8,997 bases of DNA from an uncultured Oscillospiraceae bacterium. Lineage in GTDB: Bacteria > Bacillota > Clostridia > Oscillospirales > JAAYXM01. Positions 6,419 through 8,997 of this stretch are shown in pieces (the first letter of the stretch is position 1; every line of letters starts with the position of its first letter). Position numbers and translations under genes: made by a program. Under the pieces are notes generated by a model. The model searched no databases. It saw nothing but the letters and a program-made list of their open reading frames with translations, and was not told the DNA's origin. Where the stretch lies: the NCBI GenBank assembly GCA_934446465.1, contig CAKSEF010000060.1:1-8997 (forward strand), written 5' to 3'.

Positions 6419-6447
6419 TTGATATAGCGGATGAATTATGGTATACT
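6419..6447 (+). promoter_or_regulatory. Sigma-A promoter of the AI-2E family gene, extended -10
   Basis: TTGATA (6419-6424) and TATACT (6442-6447) are separated by 17 bases, and TGG directly before the -10 provides the TGn extension. The start of transcription would be near 6454, about 20 bases before the gene. This promoter and the minus-strand start of the Cys-rich gene are divergent; the 134 bases between the two genes hold nothing else I can support. Confidence 0.75.
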
Positions 6448-6473
6448 TGAGAAAAACTGACAGGTAGGAATGT

Positions 6474-7649
6474 ATGATGAAATTCAAATGGAATGATGAT
6501 ACCACAGCGCATATTATTTCCGGAGCGCTCGTTGCAGTTATTGCTATAACATTTTATTTCCTGCTGAAAAACCTTGGAGAAGTTTTCGGCTTTGTTAAAA
6601 GAATTTTTGCTGTTCTCTCCCCCTTTGTAACAGGTTTTGTTATAGCTTACCTTTTCAAAGGTCCGGTTAATGCAACTGAAACTTTTTTCAATAAATTCCT
6701 TTTCAAAAAGTCGAAGAAACAGAAATCGATAAATCGCAGCCTCGCCATCACGATTATAATGCTTTTCTTTATTCTTGTTATTTTCATCGTTATATACTCG
6801 CTTGTTCCTCAGCTCATCGAAAGCGTTACACGACTTGCCCAGAACGCTGACGGTTATATAAAGTCATTAGACGCCTTTCTTGCAGATATCTCATCGCGGT
6901 TTAATTTTGAAATTAAGTTCATAAGCGAGTTCATAGGTTCCTCGCAGGATTTGTTTAAGAAGGCGGCAAAGTTTATTACTACTAACCTTCCGCAGTTATT
7001 GAATTATTCAATTTCGCTCGGCAGCGGAATTTCAAACTTCTTTATAGGTTTTATCATCTCACTGTATATGCTCAGTGGCAAAGAGCGTTTTTCAGCTCAG
7101 CTAAAAAAGGTCATGTATGCGGTATTTAAAAAAGAATTTGCCGAAAAAATATTTTCTCTTGCAAAAGTTACTGACGAGACATTCGGAAGATACCTGTCGG
7201 GCAAGATTCTTGACTGCACGATTCTCGGGATTATCTGTTTCATTCTCATGTCCGTATTTGGAATGGAATACGCGCTGTTAATCAGCATAATCATAGCAAT
7301 AACAAACTTCATACCATTTGTCGGACCGATTATCGGAGCTGTGCCGAGCGTTTTCATACTACTCATGGTAAACCCGATAAAAGCGCTCTGGTTCATTGTT
7401 ATGATGATAGTACTGCAACAAATCGAGGGGATCCTTCTTGAACCGCGAATTGTTGGAAAAGTAACGGGACTCTCGTCATTCTGGGTAATTTTTGCAATTA
7501 TTATCGGAGGAGGCTTCTTCGGTATTACAGGTGTAATTCTCTCCGTCCCCACCTTCTCAGTAATCTATATTTACGCAAAACGGTTCATCGAAAACTCACT
7601 AAAAAAGAAACGACTTTCGCCAAAAACATCAGACTATTACGAAAAATAG
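6474..7649 (+). CDS. AI-2E family transporter (YhhQ-unrelated PerM/TqsA-like membrane protein)
   Basis: This is a polytopic inner-membrane protein of the AI-2E (formerly UPF0118) family. Characterised members export autoinducer-2 or act as ion antiporters; which activity applies here is unknown. The 391 residues show two hydrophobic hairpins near the N terminus (about 13-32, 44-62 and 89-111), a soluble amphipathic middle section (112-175), and a C-terminal membrane block from about 178 to 370. Family stretches are GKILDCTILGIICFI (243-257), TNFIPFVGPIIGAVPS (277-292), LQQIEGILLEPRIVGKVTGL (314-333) and GGGFFGITGVILSVP (345-359). The tail is short and basic. Two ATG codons are adjacent; AGGTAGGA (6462-6469) leaves four bases to 6474 or seven to 6477, so the true start may be the second. 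The gene is monocistronic, with its own promoter and a strong terminator. Confidence 0.88.
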   Translation: MMKFKWNDDTTAHIISGALVAVIAITFYFLLKNLGEVFGFVKRIFAVLSPFVTGFVIAYLFKGPVNATETFFNKFLFKKSKKQKSINRSLAITIIMLFFILVIFIVIYSLVPQLIESVTRLAQNADGYIKSLDAFLADISSRFNFEIKFISEFIGSSQDLFKKAAKFITTNLPQLLNYSISLGSGISNFFIGFIISLYMLSGKERFSAQLKKVMYAVFKKEFAEKIFSLAKVTDETFGRYLSGKILDCTILGIICFILMSVFGMEYALLISIIIAITNFIPFVGPIIGAVPSVFILLMVNPIKALWFIVMMIVLQQIEGILLEPRIVGKVTGLSSFWVIFAIIIGGGFFGITGVILSVPTFSVIYIYAKRFIENSLKKKRLSPKTSDYYEK

Positions 7650-7662
7650 TGTCTTTATGTCA

Positions 7663-7695
7663 AACAAGCACCTCATTTTGAGGTGCTTGTTTTTT
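7663..7695 (+). terminator. Strong Rho-independent terminator of the AI-2E family gene
   Basis: A perfect 13-bp inverted repeat (7663-7675 with 7679-7691) with a 3-base loop is followed by a run of T to 7695. It also touches the stop codon of the convergent pseudouridine synthase gene, for which it could serve as a weaker terminator on the other strand. Confidence 0.88.
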
Positions 7696-8395
7696 ATAAT
7701 GATTTTAAATAACGTACTTCACTCTCCGTAAGATGTCTCCATCTTCCCGCCGGCATCTTCTCTATAACCAAATCTCCGATTGTTATCCGCTTCAGTCTCA
7801 CAACACGCAGTTGCGCAGCCTCGCACATACGGCGTATCTGTCTGTTTCTTCCCTCTCGTATCGTTATATGCAGAAGGCCGCCCTCTGCATTTTCACGCAA
7901 AACGTTTACATCGGCAGGACGAGTCATTTTCCCGTCTATCTCTATCGGCGATTTTAGAACAGTCAGTGCATCTTCAAGCTTACCTCGCACCGTTACTATA
8001 TATCCTTTCGGGATATCATGTGAGGGATGCGTGAGCTTATACGTCAATTCGCCGTCGTTTGTCATTATAAGAAGTCCCTCTGAATTGTAATCAAGCCTCC
8101 CTATCGGATATACACGAGTCCCTACGTCAACGAGCTCACTGACCGTTTTCCGTCCGTGTTCGTCATCGAGCGTCGTTATATACCCCCGGGGCTTATTCAG
8201 CATTATATAGTACCTTTTTCCGCCTGATATAACCTTGCAGTTCACTTCAATCACATCGCGCGCCGAATCTGCTTTATCTCCTATATGTGCAACCGTTCCG
8301 TTTACGGTTACTTTTCCTTCCTCAATCAGTTTTTCAGCACCGCGCCTTGAACATTCACCGCACGCAGAAATTATTTTTTGCAATCTTTCAAGCAT
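7694..8395 (-). CDS. rluB: RluB/RsuA-family rRNA pseudouridine synthase
   Basis: This enzyme isomerises a uridine of ribosomal RNA to pseudouridine; the best-known Gram-positive orthologue acts on 23S rRNA. The protein has 233 residues. An N-terminal S4 RNA-binding domain (about 3-60) includes GECSRRGAEKLIEEGKVTVNG (near 13-33). The catalytic domain carries LNKPRGYITT (66-75), the active-site motif GRLDYNSEGLL (99-109) with catalytic Asp102, and the conserved EGRNRQIRRM (181-190). I start it at ATG 8395: GGAG (8404-8407) is eight bases away, while the ATG at 8401 would have only two bases of spacer. A near-perfect sigma-A promoter stands upstream. The subfamily (RluB rather than RsuA, RluE or RluF) is the usual assignment for Firmicutes but cannot be proven from this sequence alone. 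Confidence 0.9.
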   Translation of the reverse strand: MLERLQKIISACGECSRRGAEKLIEEGKVTVNGTVAHIGDKADSARDVIEVNCKVISGGKRYYIMLNKPRGYITTLDDEHGRKTVSELVDVGTRVYPIGRLDYNSEGLLIMTNDGELTYKLTHPSHDIPKGYIVTVRGKLEDALTVLKSPIEIDGKMTRPADVNVLRENAEGGLLHITIREGRNRQIRRMCEAAQLRVVRLKRITIGDLVIEKMPAGRWRHLTESEVRYLKSL

Positions 8396-8403
8396 TTTCA
8401 TAT

Positions 8404-8407
8404 CTCC
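8404..8407 (-). promoter_or_regulatory. Ribosome binding site deciding the pseudouridine synthase start
   Basis: GGAG on the minus strand is eight bases from ATG 8395 but only two from the in-frame ATG at 8401, so the downstream start is preferred. Confidence 0.7.
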
Positions 8408-8424
8408 AAAATTAATCTTAAGTA

Positions 8425-8453
8425 ATTCTATTACATCAGAAGTTTTTTGTCAA
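8425..8453 (-). promoter_or_regulatory. Sigma-A promoter of the pseudouridine synthase gene
   Basis: On the minus strand a perfect TTGACA (8448-8453) and TAGAAT (8425-8430) are separated by exactly 17 bases. Transcription would start near 8418, giving a leader of about 23 bases. This is the closest match to consensus in the window. Confidence 0.85.
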
Positions 8454-8474
8454 CCAAATATGGGATAAATTTTA

Positions 8475-8506
8475 GGCAGGCCACGGTTTTATCATCGTGG
8501 CCTGCC
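8475..8506 (-). terminator. Terminator hairpin after the CotJC-like gene
   Basis: An 11-bp perfect GC-rich stem, GGCAGGCCACG (8475-8485) with CGTGGCCTGCC (8496-8506), has a 10-base loop. It begins 3 bases after the stop codon of the CotJC-like gene. The T-run beyond it on the minus strand is weak (TAAAATTTA). Confidence 0.7.
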
Positions 8507-8509
8507 GAA

Positions 8510-8997
8510 TTATCTGCGCTTACCGTCAAATGACGGATTGAATGCGTAAAAGTTTTTAGAATCAAGATGCTCCTGAACGTGTCTCAGTCCTTCTCCGAAT
8601 CGTTGAAAGTGAACTATTTCGCGCTGCCTCAGAAACTTAATAGGATCTCTTACATCAGGGTCATCAACAAGACGAAGTATATTGTCGTATGTTGTCCTCG
8701 CCTTTTGTTCTGCTGCAAGATCCTCGGTCAAGTCAGTTATCGTGTCTCCTTTAACCTGGTAATTAGCCGCTGTGTTAGGAAAACCGGCAGCCGCCTGAGG
8801 ATAAATTCCTGTCGTATGGTCAACAAAATAGGTGTCAAATCCGCTCCGTCTTATTTCCTCTGGCGAAAGATTTTTTGTTAGCTGATAAAGTATTGCCGAA
8901 ATCATTTCAGCATGCGCGAGTTCATTAGCACATTTTTGATAACTGTATAGAAAGCCGGTGAGAAAATGAACAGCCCATGCCTGCCTCCATAAGAGGT
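8510..8997 (-). CDS. cotJC: CotJC-like manganese catalase family protein, N-terminal part outside the window
   Basis: Members of this ferritin-like family carry a dinuclear manganese centre that breaks down hydrogen peroxide; CotJC is a spore-coat member made in the mother cell. The open frame gives 161 residues from the window edge (8995) to the stop. Visible ligand motifs, numbered in this fragment, are ELAHAEM (25-31, Glu25 and His28), AAEQKAR (94-100, Glu96) and REIVHFQRFGE (125-135, His129). DLTEDLAAEQKAR and LRLVDDPDV are also typical, and the C terminus ends in NFYAFNPSFDG-like residues as in clostridial homologues. The ATG at 8905 is internal to the family domain and is not the true start. 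The first 24 visible residues, before ELAHAEM, match the usual pattern poorly. The first metal-binding Glu is expected farther upstream. A hairpin follows the stop. Confidence 0.85.
   Translation of the reverse strand, partial: LLWRQAWAVHFLTGFLYSYQKCANELAHAEMISAILYQLTKNLSPEEIRRSGFDTYFVDHTTGIYPQAAAGFPNTAANYQVKGDTITDLTEDLAAEQKARTTYDNILRLVDDPDVRDPIKFLRQREIVHFQRFGEGLRHVQEHLDSKNFYAFNPSFDGKRR

Noticed and set aside
6218..6505. Longer minus-strand frame (95 codons) across the intergenic region
   Set aside because: It runs through the Cys-rich gene in another frame, crosses the AI-2E promoter and start, has no good ribosome binding site at its ATG, and shows no domain-like pattern.

Overview
The window looks like chromosomal DNA from an anaerobic, endospore-forming member of the Firmicutes (class Clostridia, possibly Oscillospiraceae-like). 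The evidence is a spoIIAB-sigF pair at the left edge, a CotJC/manganese-catalase family gene at the right edge, consensus sigma-A promoters, purine-rich ribosome binding sites and moderate GC content. The family assignment is inference; the sporulation genes are read directly from the protein motifs.

Layout. Positions 1-1132 hold the end of the spoIIA operon: a 5'-truncated spoIIAB overlapping sigF, closed by a 12-bp hairpin. A near-consensus sigma-A promoter (1173-1201) then drives a probable three-gene plus-strand operon: an AEC-family permease, a lipoprotein of unknown function, and endonuclease IV (nfo). It ends at a hairpin (3896-3923) shared with a convergent minus-strand pair of FemABX-family aminoacyltransferase paralogues (3929-6052), which have their own promoter at 6085-6114. 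Upstream of that promoter lies a short minus-strand gene (6160-6339) for a 59-residue protein with 14 cysteines. It has a strong ribosome binding site and a terminator-like hairpin. Its upstream region is shared with a divergent plus-strand AI-2E family membrane protein gene (6474-7649). A strong terminator separates that gene from a convergent RluB/RsuA-type pseudouridine synthase gene (7694-8395), which has a near-perfect sigma-A promoter. The right edge holds the C-terminal part of a CotJC-like manganese catalase on the minus strand.

How the genes relate. SpoIIAB and SigF form the forespore anti-sigma/sigma switch. The FemABX pair probably modifies peptidoglycan precursor peptides. The CotJC-like protein is probably a mother-cell or coat-associated manganese enzyme. 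The Cys-rich peptide may also be sporulation related, because a sigma-K/sigma-E-like promoter can be drawn upstream, but this is only a suggestion. The permease, lipoprotein, nfo, AI-2E and pseudouridine synthase genes are ordinary housekeeping or accessory genes.

The most notable observation is the Cys-rich small gene. I see no CRISPR array, tRNA, rRNA, insertion sequence, phage or clearly new multi-gene system. Several starts were moved from the longest reading frame to an internal ATG because the ribosome binding site and family alignment favour it (nfo, the upstream FemABX gene, the pseudouridine synthase).
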